The translations under genes and the position numbers were made by a program. This document shows, piece after piece, positions 10,764 to 22,700 of a DNA stretch of 64,000 bases (within the stretch, counting starts at the first letter, position 1; the number at the start of each line of letters is the position of its first letter). Source of the stretch: Verticillium longisporum (taxonomy: Eukaryota > Ascomycota > Sordariomycetes > Glomerellales > Plectosphaerellaceae); assembly GCA_019188255.1 (NCBI GenBank), contig JAETXT010000002.1, positions 4,402,001 through 4,466,000 of the forward strand. The letters run 5' to 3'. The notes under the pieces were generated by a model. That model ran no database searches. It was not told the DNA's origin and saw only the letters and a program-made list of their open reading frames with translations.

Positions 10764-11804
10764 GGGTGATGCAGGGGGGTTACTGAGAGTTGCTGAGGGT
10801 TGCCGAGCGGTGTATGTTAGGGCGTAAGGTACACGAGGTATTTGGAGGCAAAATTGCTCTCGTCTCAACAGCATGTTGAGCAAATATAGATGAAATATAT
10901 GTGACATTAGGCTTGGAGTAGAGAAGTGATTGATCTCGGAACTCTCATGACGTATCAAGACCACTTAGGCCCTTACCATGGCACAATCTATTCGACGGTA
11001 CATTGAGGACGAAACAGATATTGATCCTACGACCAAGCAACGAGCCTCCATTTATGAACCTAGTCCACTGAGTATGCGCATTTCAGTCTGCATACGAAGT
11101 GATTTCCTTTCTACTACCTGCCAGAGATCATCCAGGTGTCTGAACCTGCCAAGAGAATCATTGACTCGGATGCTGGCGTTCTCAGAAGGTCATGCTGGCG
11201 TCTTTCTTCGTAAATCATCACCAAACCACCACATCCCTTTAGGCCCGAGAACGGTCTCGGGTACTTTGGAGCCAAGGAGCCGGCTCGACCGCCTACTTAA
11301 AAGATTCTTATCTAATATAGTGCTATCAAGCGATATCATATAACTGGTCCGGAAGCTGAATTCGGCCATTATATCTGGAGCGCCCAGTACGTACCGTTGT
11401 ACCTGAGGTCGTTCTCGGGTCTAAAGGGATGCCAAAAGGACACGGACTCGGTCATTCGTCCCAATAAAAAGTCTTTGTATTAATTCACTAAAAAATGATA
11501 CCATCAACATGGGTCTACGGCCATTTGCTGTCAGATGCGAGGTGCAGCTCCAGTGCCCCACAGGGACCTGGACGGGACTTGACCTGAACCTCCAGGGACC
11601 CCTGCTCGGTGCCTGGACCTCAGACTCGGGACCAGCGACAAGGGCCACCTGGATGACATGGCCCAGCTCAGCTTCTCGATTGAACGAACAACGACTTCAC
11701 CACTACACTAGGCACTCCAGCATCCGGCACGGCAACCCCCCCTCGAGCCCTCGACGGCATCCCCAGCACGACCATCACACCCGACACTCCATCCCTCCAC
11801 CGCA
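10764..11804. other. intergenic region, no recognised gene
   Basis: One kilobase between the NmrA-like gene and VPS51. A 121-codon frame at 10978-11343 begins MAQSIRRYIEDETDID but then loses coding character and lies in an AT-richer patch (11300-11500), so I do not call it. The last 100 nt are C-rich and probably the VPS51 leader. Confidence 0.45.
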
Positions 11805-12783
11805 ATGTCCACAATTGCTTCCCCCCGAGACCCCTCCGTCGGGCCCCTATCCCGCCGCATCTCGAACCAACCCCTAACACCAACGGGCTCAGCTTGCCCC
11901 TCCCTCGACAGCGCCCGCTCAGCGACGACGTCCCCGCGCCCAAGCACACCAAACACAGCCTCCATAGCGCCGCCGCCCGCCAAGCAGCGCGCCAACCGCG
12001 CCGCCCTCCGCGAATACTACAACCTCAAGAAGCAGCAGCAACAAGCCGCCGCCGGCGCGCCGCCCACCCTCGAGGTGACGCAGCACTCCGAGGTGCCGGC
12101 GAGCGAGCTCGATACGGCCGACTTTGACGCCGACGCCTACGTCCGGCGCGCCGTCGAGGGGTCCTCGCTGGCCGAGCTGCTGAAGCTCTACACGCGCGTG
12201 CTGGGCGAGGTGCGGGCGCTGGACGCCGAGAAGAAGGCCCTCGTCTACGACAACTACTCCAAGCTCATCTCGGCGACGGAGACGATACGCAAGGTGCGTA
12301 CCTGAACCCTGCTGGCACGTTCGGGGCCACGGCCCGCGAGCCAGAACAACGACAACAACGCTGACCACGCAGATGCGCGCCAACATGGACCCCCTGAACC
12401 CCATGGCCTCGACCCTCGACCCGGCCATTGCGCAGATCTACGCTCAGGCCTCGGCCATGCGCGACGCGCTGCGCGAGACGGTGCCGGCGCCCGGCGCCGA
12501 GGCGAGGGCCAAGGAGGAGGCGCTGGCGCGGCGCCGCCGCACGAGGAAGCTGGCGAGTGCGGCGCTCGACACGCCGGCGCGGCTGCGGAGCCTCGTGGCC
12601 GACGGCAAGGTGCTCGAGGCCCAACGGCAGTGGGAGATGCCGCGCCGGCTGCTCGTCGTGTGGAGGGACGCCGGCGTCGGCGGCGTGGATGTGCAGGCGT
12701 GCATTGACGAGGGGGACGCGGCCGTTGGGAGGGCCAAGAGCCCGGCGACAGATAGCGGGAGCTCGAAGGATGACAGCTCATGA
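11805..12783 (+). CDS. VPS51: GARP/EARP complex subunit Vps51
   Basis: Two exons, 11805-12293 and 12373-12783, with an intron of 79 nt (GTGCGT...CACGCAG, phase 0), give 299 aa. After a Ser/Pro-rich head the protein has the Vps51/Vps67 signature: ALREYYNLKK near residue 65, then FDADAYVRRAVEGSSLAELL, YDNYSKLISATETIRK and, across the splice, MRANMDPLNPMASTLD. Vps51 joins Vps52-54 in the tethering complex that returns endosome vesicles to the late Golgi. The tail is short and low in complexity. The CDS continues through the splice without a stop, and the junction falls in the most conserved stretch, which supports the model. Confidence 0.9.
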
Positions 12784-13335
12784 CACTGGGTGTGATGCAA
12801 ACCTGGCTGGCTGTTCCGCCTTCTTCATTTTGGGCTTTCCTGTTTTATTGTGAATTTCTACGTGAGCATGATAATGGTACAGTTCACAGCAGCAGCCTTC
12901 GGCCGCTGGCTGCTACCCATCGAGGCTGGCAGCCGGTGTCCTTGGCCAAGAGAGCAAACCGTGATTCACCAAGTCTTCCTCCGTCGTCACGGGGCTATTC
13001 TGGTTCCTCGGGTACTGCCTTCTTCAGTTCCTGCTGCCCTCGCTGTCCACGAGTCACGCTTGGGCGCACGACCAAGCTGCGCAGATATGTTGGGGCATTT
13101 TGAAAAGTTTTGAGCTGGCCTCTATGATCTAGTGGTATCTTGCAGGTACGTCGCATGGCGAACTTGAGATGTCTCTGCTTAGGAAGGTGCTCTATGTGTA
13201 GTTTCAGGCGGATAGCTCCTACCTTAACTACGTACCTTTTTTTAAGGTGGCTATACTTCTTGAACATTTTCGAATCTCATTTACTGTCGTCATCTTCCTT
13301 CAAGCTCTTGCAAAACATCCCAAACTTTCCCCGTC
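12784..13335. other. intergenic region
   Basis: No coding frame with recognisable content. It should contain the VPS51 3' UTR and the former promoter of the downstream F-box pseudogene. Confidence 0.5.
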
Positions 13336-14924
13336 ATGGCCAACAATCATGAAACACAATTCAATGGGCAGCCAGGCACCTTCAAGTGGCCCTGTGTTCC
13401 CTAGGAGACTCGTTTGCTCATCCTGGAGGAGTTTGTCCGGCAACGATCCCCTGGCTGGGCAGCATTCGCCTGTCTGCAGAGAGTGGCAGCTCATCATTGC
13501 GAAAAGCAACCTTGACCGGATCACTATGCAAGTGTCGTGCCTGGACGACTACTCACGCAACATGGTTCGCCAAAGGCGCTTCGTTCGCCATATATTGCTC
13601 GACTTCCGACTGCCAAGGTATTCATGTCGCTGTTGCCAGAGGGCAGACAGACGTTTCATGATCGGTCACGACATCGGCGTCGCGATCGAGAAGCTGTACT
13701 CGGCGCTCGGCAGCTGGGAAGCTCACAACAGCTTGGACATGGAGTTGAACGTGCACTCGCCTAGCGACTCGCTGCACTGGTTCAAGAATCTCTCTTCATC
13801 TCCCGTCGATAGTGACAGGGGTGAGGATTCTCCAGACAAGAATAGCCCACACTGGCTCGACCTGCCACACGGCTGGGAGAATGGCTACCTGGTCCGGCAG
13901 CCTCCACCAGAAGCCTATATACGGCTGCACCAAAGGCTTGATCTGGCTTATACACGATTGTTCATTCCTGTTCGGGTCATCGAGGCATCATCATACGGAG
14001 GAACACAAGGAGATGGTGTTCCCCGTCCGCACTCCGAAAGCTGCTACAACCCCTCCGTAACCTGGAACGCTTCGTCTTCGGATCGTGGAACCTGGTCGAA
14101 GCGCCTCCGAGAATGAGCAACGCTCAGTGTGTACTCTCCTGCCGCTCGTTCGACGTTCTTGCTTACCAGTTCATCGTGTAGATCTGGAAAGCCATATTCC
14201 AGAGGACATTCCTCCCACAACCAGGACACTGTCAATCTTTCGCAATCTCGACAATGCGGCGACATCTGCACTTGAGAGAGCCAATAGGTTCCATATAAAA
14301 GCCCACAACGTGCAATCGGACATGTTCAACTTGGCGATTCACCTCGTCGCTTGAAGCCTCAGCCTCGAGACCCTCACCATCTCCTACCTGATCAACGGCG
14401 AGGACTTCTTCCGAGCCTGCACACTGGCTTCGACGTGGCCAAGCCTCGAGACGTTAGCGCTCACGTCCCCCCAGCTGCAGCCTACGCGGGGCCGTCGAAG
14501 CATATTTGATCTGCTGCACAGGGCTGGGACACTTGCTTTGCAGACGCCGAAGCTGCGGCTTCTCGTCCTGTGGATGGCGACCGAGGACGATGCTTGCGCC
14601 TTTATCTACCAGGCACACCATTCACACGCAACCATCACGTGGCGCGGGACTTGGGACCTCGGGCTCGAGTCTTCGGTAGTGGACATTTGGCGGAACATTG
14701 GTTTGCAGTCTGGGCTATCCTTTTACCACGCCAGAGAGAAGCGCATTGAGGAAGTGATAACATGCCGCGGCGACGGTATCCATCACTTGAAGTCGCCCTG
14801 CGAAGTGGTCACCCCTGCGTCTCTGCGGCAGATGCGGAGGGAGGGGAATACATACCAGTCAGAACCCTACGCTGAGGAGCCTTCTCCCTCAATCACCCAA
14901 AATACGGTAGACAGTTGCTTCTGA
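13336..14924 (+). pseudogene. decayed F-box domain protein gene
   Basis: Pieces of one F-box family protein lie in order but in all three forward frames. The relic start (13336, MANNHETQFNGQPGTFKWP) hits an in-frame TAG at 13402, then reads ETRLLILEEFVRQRSPGWAA. Near 13475 the frame changes and continues EWQLIIAKSNLDRITMQVS, then VHSPSDSLHWFKN. Near 13980 it changes again to IIIRRNTRRWCSPSALRKLL, a segment that sits too close to the preceding one, which suggests an internal deletion. After a stop at about 14180 a third frame carries RTLSIFRNLDNAAT, meets a TGA at 14352, and then reads SLSLETLTISYLINGEDFF to the normal-looking end VVTPASLRQMRRE. Order and spacing match F-box proteins common in Sordariomycetes (recalled). 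Two of the stops could come from single C-to-T changes. Confidence 0.75.
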
Positions 14925-15148
14925 AACCGTACTCGGACAATAGAGCTAGTTAGCACAAGAGCCTGCCGGATGCATAGGCATAAGAAGCAAATGGTTCATT
15001 CTTGCATTGTCCTGATGCTGCTGATACCGATGTAGCTTTTCGTGATCTCACCAGTTCTTCATATTTTGGCTTGTACAACCCACCATGTCCCGTACGCGCC
15101 AACAATGCCCCCGAGTGTACAAAGGCGCCCACACTGTAACCAAGCCCA

Positions 15149-16479
15149 TCACTGCACCTCCTCGACCATTTTGCCCGTCCGCAATCCCGGCGCCCCAAAC
15201 ACCTGGCCGGCCGAGCCGCCGAGCATCTCGCCCGGCACGGCAATACGACTGCCTTCCTTGGTACTGACCCACCGCACAAACATGGCATCGGGCTTGTCGT
15301 CACCGGCCTGGTTCTCCCGTGCCTTGCGATTCGTCTTGGGCGCCTGCTTCTTGAGGAGCTTGTTGATGGTTTCCATCTGTCACACGCGTCAGTAAGCCCC
15401 ATCTTCTCGACAACGTGCAAGAAGCGTCGAACCTTGACTTCCTCGTTGCGCTTCTCGCTGAGGTTGCGACGCCTTCGCGCCATTTCGGACCGGCGCATCG
15501 ACAGCTCCTCGGCCGTCAGGTGCTTCTTAACCTGCACCTCGTCCGAGAGCTTCATGTACTCCTGCGGCTCGTCCTCGAAGCGCGCCCGCTGGCGTCTCGT
15601 CATCTTGTTGACGTCGGGTTCCTTGGATTCGCTGCCGTCCTCGTCGCTGTCAATGTCCTCGGCTCCGGCGAGGGTCACGTCCATCGTCTCATCGGCCTCG
15701 CCTTCAGCGTCTTCCTCCTCCTCCTCCTCTTCCTCCTCGCCCTCGGCATCCTCCTCCTCGCCTTCGGCGTCCTCTTCCTCGTCTTCCTCGTCGTCGTCTT
15801 CGTCGCCGACGCCGCCGACGTTGGTGCTCATGTCGACCTCTGCGTCGCTTTCCAGATCACTGAGCTCGTCGTCATCGTCCTCCTCGTCCTCCTCCTCGAC
15901 GACACGGGCCGCGGCTGGTCGGCGCACCGTGACCTTGTTCGCTTTGAGCGTCTGAATCTTGATCGTCGTGGGGTGAGCAGGCGTGGCGTTCATGTCAACA
16001 TCGCCATCAGCGTCGCCATCGGCGTCCTCCTCATCCTCCTCGTCTTCGTCACCGTCGGCGTCGACCTCCATGTCGTCATCGTCGCCCAGATCAGCCATCT
16101 CCTCCTCCTCCTCCTCCTCCTCCTCGTCACTGTCCGACTCGACGACGTAGCTCTTCTTGGCGCCACGGTTCCTCTTGCCCGCGATAATCTCGCCGCCAAC
16201 GAAGCTCTCGCGGGCGTTGAGCGAGCCGGCGCCCGAGTTGCGACTCCTGCCGGACGTGGCCTCGCGCAGCTTGTTGGCGGGGACCTTGACCGTCAGGTTG
16301 AGCGACTCGTGGCCGGGCGAGGAGGGCGGGTCTCTGGTGACGCCTGAGGTGCGGCCGCTCGAGGCGCCGTCCGGTCGCCGTGATCGGGTCGACATGGTGG
16401 GTGTCCGTTCGCTGTCGGCCCAGTCAGTGATGGCCTCATGAGCCTTCTTGGCTGCTGAACGACGCGGTCGAGATGTCAT
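15149..16479 (-). CDS. IES2: INO80 complex subunit Ies2 (PAPA-1 domain)
   Basis: Exon 1 is 16479-15433 and exon 2 is 15376-15149, giving 424 aa. The PAPA-1-like region spans residues 292-365: KMTRRQRARFEDEPQEYMKL, then LTAEELSMRRSEMARRRRNL and, across the splice, METINKLLKKQA. The protein begins with a basic Ser/Arg stretch, has long Asp/Glu runs (about residues 120-280) and ends with a short conserved region (IAVPGEMLGGSAG). Ies2 binds the Ino80 ATPase and stimulates nucleosome remodelling in the nucleus. The intron (15377-15432) has a good ACTGAC branch and a CAG end, but the donor GTTCGA is weak. GTCAAG six bases upstream is an alternative that would remove Val-Lys. The gene is divergent from the Pex14-like gene. 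Confidence 0.85.
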
Positions 16480-18117
16480 GTTGCTGGCCAGCGCGCAGCT
16501 TTGCGCGCTGTGAGGATGTTGCGAGGAATCGTCGCAAGGTCTCGACTTGTGTGGGCGGGGGCGCAGGAACTTTGACGAGACGTCGTCGCGGGGGGGAGGG
16601 GGGCCAGGTTGCAGTTCCTTTGAGGTGAGCGTGTGATGGAAGTCTAGGGGAAGAATGACGGTGGGGTTGTACAGGATTTGGGAGTTCAGCCTTGGGATAA
16701 GCTTCCGAGACGTTTGATAGGATGAGGTAATAAGGGCAGACCGTGGCAACAGACAAGGGGTGAGCGGGAGTGATGATGTGAGGTGTTGGGGTAGGCACGG
16801 GGAGGGGTGCAGAAGGCAGAAGGGGTTTTGCCGCCTTTGTGGATGGCCGGAGATGTGAAGTCCAATGCCGGCAGGGAGAGAGAGGCGCTCAGGCAAAAGG
16901 CACAGCGTCCGAGATGGAGGCTAGATCCCGTCCTTCTCAATCCGCCAGTAGCGTCAACCACATGAGGCAAGCATGGGGGATCCGGACCAGAACCTGATCA
17001 TCTTTGCGCCATCTCCTCATGACCGCGATTCCTTGGCATAGCCACTTCCCAGTCCGCCAGCAGACAGCCCGTCTTCGCGTCTCACGCGTCTCAAAGAGCA
17101 GAGGTCTGCGTGTGATTGCAACATAGTGTTTTGGGGGTAGAGTTTCGCGATGGTGGTGAGGATTTGAGGTGACACGACGGCAAGGTGGAGGCGACGGCAA
17201 GCAGCGCAAGAGGACATGACAGGAATACACGAGGTTCTGTTCTGTTTGACATACCTCTAGGGGCGGATTCACGACAACTGACAACGCAACTCGTCGATTG
17301 CTCCGTGAGGTGCGACGCGGCGATGGCAAGGCGCAGGACAGGGCAGGACAGCGGTGGCGTGGCTGGCTGGTCAAGGCAAGGTGCAAGGCCCAGCGTTTGT
17401 TGGCGTTGGCGCAGTCGATTGGACTGGACTGGATCGTCCTTTGCCGTCCCGACCAATGTACCTCGCCGGGGCTCCTGCGTGTCTTCTCCTTTCGGTGTCG
17501 CAGCGAGCGCTGACTCGTAGTCTCTGGGATCGATTTAGCATGGGATGACCTGGGACTGAGCCGTATGCAGCGGGCCGCCGCGGGCTCAACTCACCCTTTG
17601 CTTCGGGGGTTTTGGGCGGATTGGGGAGATCACCACCTCACTTTGTGTAGAGTGTTTTCCTCGCGCGCCTGGTCCTAAATGTTTCGAGTATCGATGCCCG
17701 GCTTTGTATCCAAGTCAATGCCAAAGCGACGCAGAAGTGAATTCTCTTTGACGATGGAAAGGATAAATGCTCAAGCCTATGAGGTTGTCATCAGGGTCAT
17801 TCGACGATGAAGTGCTCACGCTGGACATTCTGGAGCTGTTTGACCTCCCTTGAACGGTGACGAGGCGGGCTCCGTTTCCATGCACGTGCTGGACTACGCA
17901 CCGTTTAACATCTCCCACTTCCGTCGATTTAAAACGGAAGCTCCCCTTTGAGGCCCCGTTTCCCCAGCATTTGCTCGGTTCCAGCCGAGGCATGTGGTCA
18001 CCTTTGCCGACAGCTTCAAGCAGCACCATCTTCTTCGATCTCAAGCTGGCACCTTCTTGAATCTCCAAGAGTCCCTTGCACCCAGAACACTTACCAAAAC
18101 TTCGCCAAAAGTCAAGC
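16480..18117. other. divergent promoter region IES2 / Pex14-like gene
   Basis: About 1.6 kb between two divergent starts. I see no conserved coding frame and no RNA gene. The region holds the leaders of both genes and one CACGTG at 17883-17888. Frames on both strands here are short and rich in rare residues, as expected of non-coding DNA. Confidence 0.5.
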
Positions 18118-19230
18118 ATGGGTGACTCCGACGACGACAAGAGCTCGGGCATCCCGTCCTGGCAGAAGCGCGACCAGTCCGAACAACCATCATCAGAATC
18201 ATCATCCGCTACCCAAGACCCCTCCTCAGACTCCTCCCCCATCGAGGTCGCACGACGCTTCCTCCAAGATGACGAGATCAAAGACGCCTCGCGCGAACGA
18301 AAGCTCGAGTTTCTTAAAACAAAAGGCCTTGAGGAGGCCGACATTGAAAAGCTCCTCGGCCCAGCCGACACCACAACCACGACCGCGACACCAGCGCAAG
18401 ACCAAGAACCTACACAACCCGCCGAAACACCAGCACCACCAACACCACAAGCCTCCGTGGCGCCACAGAGCAGCATCGCCCAAGACTTCCACGATGAAAG
18501 TCCCCCCGTCATCACCTACCCCGAGTTCCTCACCAAGCCCACGCGGCCTCCACCCCTCGTCACCGGCACCGCCCTCCTCAACACTCTCTACGCCTGCGCC
18601 GGCCTGACGACCCTTCTATACGGCACGTCCCAGTACGTCGTTGCGCCCATGGTCGAGTCCCTGACCGCCGCACGCGTCGACCTCCACGCCACAACATCCG
18701 ACAAGCTCGCAGTCCTCGTGCGCAAGCTCGAGGCCACCGTCTCCGAAATCCCCGCCAAGGCCCTGCCCAAGCCCGACGCCGCCTACACAGACGACACCGG
18801 CAGCGAGGCCGAGGACCCGACCGAGCTCTTCCACCGCGACGTCGGCGTCCAGACCTCGCTGCCCTCGACCCCCGGCGGGCCCCTCGACTCGAGCGCCGCG
18901 GCTGCCGCGGCGCCCGCCGCCCCCGAAGCCCACGCCCGCCGCCTCGCCGACCTGACGGCCTCGCTGCGCGGCCTCAAGGACGCCTACGTCACGCAGAGCG
19001 AGGAGCTCGCCGATGTCAAGACGGCCATGGACCTTCTCAAGGACGACCTCGGCCAGCTGACGTTCCCGAGCGCCCAGCAGCAGAGCGACTTTGTCGGCGG
19101 CTTCTCGCTGTACGGGTCGTCGGCGGGGCGCAAGGAGCCCGAGGACGAGATCAAGAAGGCCAAGGACAACATCCGGCGCGTCAAGGGCGTTATGCTGAGC
19201 ACGCGCAATTTCCCCACCTCGCCGAGGTGA
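18118..19230 (+). CDS. Pex14-domain peroxisomal membrane protein (PEX14-like, possibly PEX33/Pex14-17)
   Basis: A single exon of 370 aa from MGDSDDDKSSGIPSWQKRD; an ATG 14 codons upstream is in frame but lacks family character. Residues 41-81 (PIEVARRFLQDDEIKDASRE...KGLEEADIEKLL) are the Pex14 N-terminal three-helix domain that binds WxxxF motifs of Pex5 and Pex19. A Pro-rich linker leads to YPEFLTKPTRPPPLV and a hydrophobic helix (about 144-175), then a coiled coil (KLAVLVRKLEATVSEIP). The canonical Pex14 motif DWRDYF before the membrane segment is absent. That favours the second, fungus-specific Pex14/17-type peroxin over PEX14 itself. Its role would be in the docking complex for matrix protein import. 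The subtype call is from memory. Confidence 0.75.
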   Translation: MGDSDDDKSSGIPSWQKRDQSEQPSSESSSATQDPSSDSSPIEVARRFLQDDEIKDASRERKLEFLKTKGLEEADIEKLLGPADTTTTTATPAQDQEPTQPAETPAPPTPQASVAPQSSIAQDFHDESPPVITYPEFLTKPTRPPPLVTGTALLNTLYACAGLTTLLYGTSQYVVAPMVESLTAARVDLHATTSDKLAVLVRKLEATVSEIPAKALPKPDAAYTDDTGSEAEDPTELFHRDVGVQTSLPSTPGGPLDSSAAAAAAPAAPEAHARRLADLTASLRGLKDAYVTQSEELADVKTAMDLLKDDLGQLTFPSAQQQSDFVGGFSLYGSSAGRKEPEDEIKKAKDNIRRVKGVMLSTRNFPTSPR

Positions 19231-19727
19231 GGTGGTCGGAGGCGGTTAGCACGTGTGAGAGGGGCTGTGGAATGGAGCAAAGAGGCGGTTTTGTATAACA
19301 CCTAGGGAGATACCCACGGGTTGTGGCGGTTCTGGATAATTTTTCATAATGCGCCTCATGAATAAGTATGCGTGCGATCAATAATTTTATTGAAATTTTA
19401 ACACTTCTCAAAGCTACAGTCACTGGAACTGGAGCAAATACACTGCGTGGCACTGGGAGAGGCAAGCAACTCTTCTACTAAACACTGCATTCTCCATTAT
19501 TGAACATGGTCAGGTCAATACCGGTAACATCAGAAGAAGAAGGACTTCCAAGGGTATTCAGCAAGGCCGCAATAAGTCCAAATCTCGATAAAATAAAGCG
19601 ACGCCTGGCCCCTGTTCACTCCTCACCACTTGCGAAGTATCATCGAAAGCAACACACACGAGATGCAGCAGCCCACCCTCGCCCATGCCATCCAAGGAAA
19701 GTCCAGCATATGCTTGCCTCAGCGCTT
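19231..19727. other. convergent 3' region
   Basis: About 500 nt between the stop codons of the Pex14-like gene and the chromodomain gene. It is AT-rich around 19320-19400 (AATAATTTTATTGAAATTTTA), consistent with two 3' UTRs. No gene is seen. Confidence 0.5.
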
Positions 19728-22700
19728 CTAGTGACTGGGCGTTGTCTGAGCGGACGTAGAGGTGCTCTCAGCCTCGTAAGTTTCCCTGTGATGTGTCGGC
19801 TTGCCGCCAACAGATGTGATCCTCATACTTGCAAACATGCCCTCCCATGAGTCCACATTGATGTGTTCATAGTGGCGTCCTTCTGCTTTCTGCCGTGTGT
19901 ACCACTCCATCGTCGGCGGAAATCTGTACGGCATGTATTTGCGTGTCTTGTCTGTTAGTCGGAACTTTGAGACTTCTTGGAATAGCACGTTGCCGCATTT
20001 ACTTCGTCCAATACCCCCCTGTAACCCATTACCACGCGGGGCATGGAATACTATCTTTTCAGGGGAGTCGTCCTCAATTTTCGCTTGCCGTTCAACGAGA
20101 CCCGTAGCCGGTGCTTCATGCTGCATGTTGACTTTGCGCCAGCCTCTAACTGGCAATACGTGTTCGGGGGCAGGTAGCCATTGCTTTGCGCCACTCAGCA
20201 TGATCTCCAGCATCTCCAAGGTTTTATCGAGGACGGTGGTGCGCTCCAGGCGCGGGGGCTCGAAACCGCCGAGCCAGACTTGCTGGAACGCCATGCTAGG
20301 GTTCTTCTCCACCGAATTCTTCTCGACAAAGTCCACCAACGCTTTCTGGGCCGGCAAGAGGCTCCCAGCATGCACCGAGCGATCGCTCGTAACACGTTGA
20401 GGTGCTGCAATGTCCCAGATGAGAAGCTCCGTAGCCCTGCAGGGCTGTTGGTGTGGATTAACAACTCGCCAAATGCCGATCCAGGGGTGTCGTTCAGGCA
20501 ATCGATCCTTGGGATACGCTGCCGGATCCCATGGCCCTTCTATTGTGTAGAAGAATGCAACGTAGGTATTGTAGCCTTTCTGCTTGGCAAAGGGATAGGT
20601 AAAGCTGAACCAATTTCGGTAAGTTTCGAATCTACAGGTCGTGTCACCAAAGTGATCCGCCATCTGGAAACTGTCGTTGAACCATGATACGCAATACGAG
20701 TAGAGTTTCATAAACCCTCGAACGTGCGCAAACTGGTAGCTTGAAAGATATTGGGCGAAATCTTCACCGCCCGCCCTGCCTAGGATCTGAGATCGGGCGC
20801 CAGAATCGTCCTGTGCAGGAGGAGGCACCAGAGCAGCAACTTGAGTCTCTCTGGCTTGGGCTAAGGCGAGGTCAGGATCTCCCGTGGTCCTGGCAGCATA
20901 GCGCGGAATCCGTATGTCCCGAGAAGATCGGCTATAATCATTTTCGTGAGATCCTAAAATGTGGAACTTTCGATACGAATCCAATTTGGTCAGAGACCAG
21001 TAACCGAACCAATTCCCTAGACTTTGTTCATCATTGGCGTCGATGCAATCGTTGACATAGATGAAAGGCTCCTGAACTTCATCCATGAGTTGGCCCTTGG
21101 CAGATCCAATCAGGTCGAGAACTATTGACAATGCCTCACGTCTAGCGGCACAATCTTCCTGAGTGATACCTTGCTGCTTTGCCTGTGACTCGAGCGCCTC
21201 CAAGCTTGAATGTCTTGGCTGACGCGAGAACAGTGTCTCCCTTTGAGATGTTTTCTCATGAGCAAGATCTTGCAAAAAGTCAACAATGGACTCGCTAACA
21301 ACGAGCTTGACATGAAACATAGGCGTGGCTATGCGTTTCGAATACCACGATAGAAGCCTAGTGGCTTGCAACGGCTGGGTCAGAAAGAAGCTTGGTGTGA
21401 GGAGGACAGCACTGCCATGGGGGAAAAGTCTTGTAAACCTGATTTGACCAGGCTTCGAAGACTGCTCGTCTATTGATGGCATTGGTGGATGAACCTGCAT
21501 GGCCTCTCCCAGTTCCCAGATAGAGTATGCAGCATTTTTCATGTCGTGAAGTAAGGAGCCGATACCAGGGAAAAGCCTGATCAAGGGCGTGACAGCTTCA
21601 TGTAGAATGATGGTTCCGCTCTGTTTGCGCTCCAAGTCAGCAAATGCGCGCCAATCGCCAGTTCTCTGGGTCGAAAAGAGTTGGCAGTCAGGATTTTCTT
21701 CTGTGAGCCAAGCCGCCACACTATTCAGCATCAAGTCCTTGTTTGGGGGAAAGGCAAGATAAAAATCATGTCGGTGTGGCTCCCTTAATGACCGTACTGG
21801 CAGAAGCTCGTCGTAATCGAATCCAAACATGGTCCGCATAATGTTGACTCGGTTGCTGGGCACGGCCTTGTGCGAGACACCGCCAGTCACAATGAGCGGC
21901 TGTGCCGCTGGGAGATTTGGTTTGAACACCGTGTACCTCATCATAGCACCGGGTGATGTGTTGGACTCGGCGCCGGGAAAGCAGGCTGTCCAATTCTCGC
22001 ATTGAGAAGGGTACACAATGGCACAGAAGTCGGCGTTGGAGTAGAGGATGCCGAATGAACCAGATCGAAGATAATCAGCAGCGCTCTCCAGATTGGTAGT
22101 CTGGTCGTTTGAACGAAGTGTTCCGTGTACCAAGACTCCGGCCGAAAGACTTTGTTTACACTGAGATTCAAAGTCTTTAGCTGTAAAGATTCTGTCAAAA
22201 ATTAACGGGTTCGTGTTGATGAACTGACGAACCCAAGGCTCTTCGGTCCTTGGCACGTCATCAAAAACCACGTCCACCTCCTGGGAGTCAGCAGGACCCA
22301 GGATTATTCTTTTTCTGACTGTTTGTGTCCGGCTTCTGCTGAGCGCATGCCTCAAAGGAATCTTCTTGAGTGTCGAATCGGTGGCAAGGGTATTAGACGG
22401 GCGTATTGGCAGCCCCCTAGATGGCCCTCCAACGAAGAGTTCTTCATCGTTGGAATCGCTTGCCTCCGGTTCACTCACCAATGACGAGTCCTTGTGGTTG
22501 TGGCTGAGCCCCGGCTTCAAGTGCTCGCTGCTGGGTATTTCTCCAGTGAAATGCACAGACCGGGATTTCTTCCGAAGGCGTTCCCCCTGAGGCTTGTCAT
22601 TATCAAACGCTTCGCTGTATGACTTTTTCTTAAGCGATGACTTCGTTGCCTCAAAAGAGGACCTCCTCTCCTGGACTGGAGAAGCCTCAACAGGAGTTTT

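Noticed and set aside
9645..10964. 439-codon minus-strand frame
   Set aside because: It is antisense to the NmrA-like gene and arises from high third-position GC.
10978..11343. 121-codon frame starting MAQSIRRYIEDETDID
   Set aside because: The start looks protein-like but the rest does not, the base composition is unlike neighbouring genes, and no splice pattern improves it.
15415..16347. 310-codon plus-strand frame rich in Leu and Val
   Set aside because: It is the complement of the acidic Asp/Glu runs of IES2, which read as Leu/Val-rich on the other strand.
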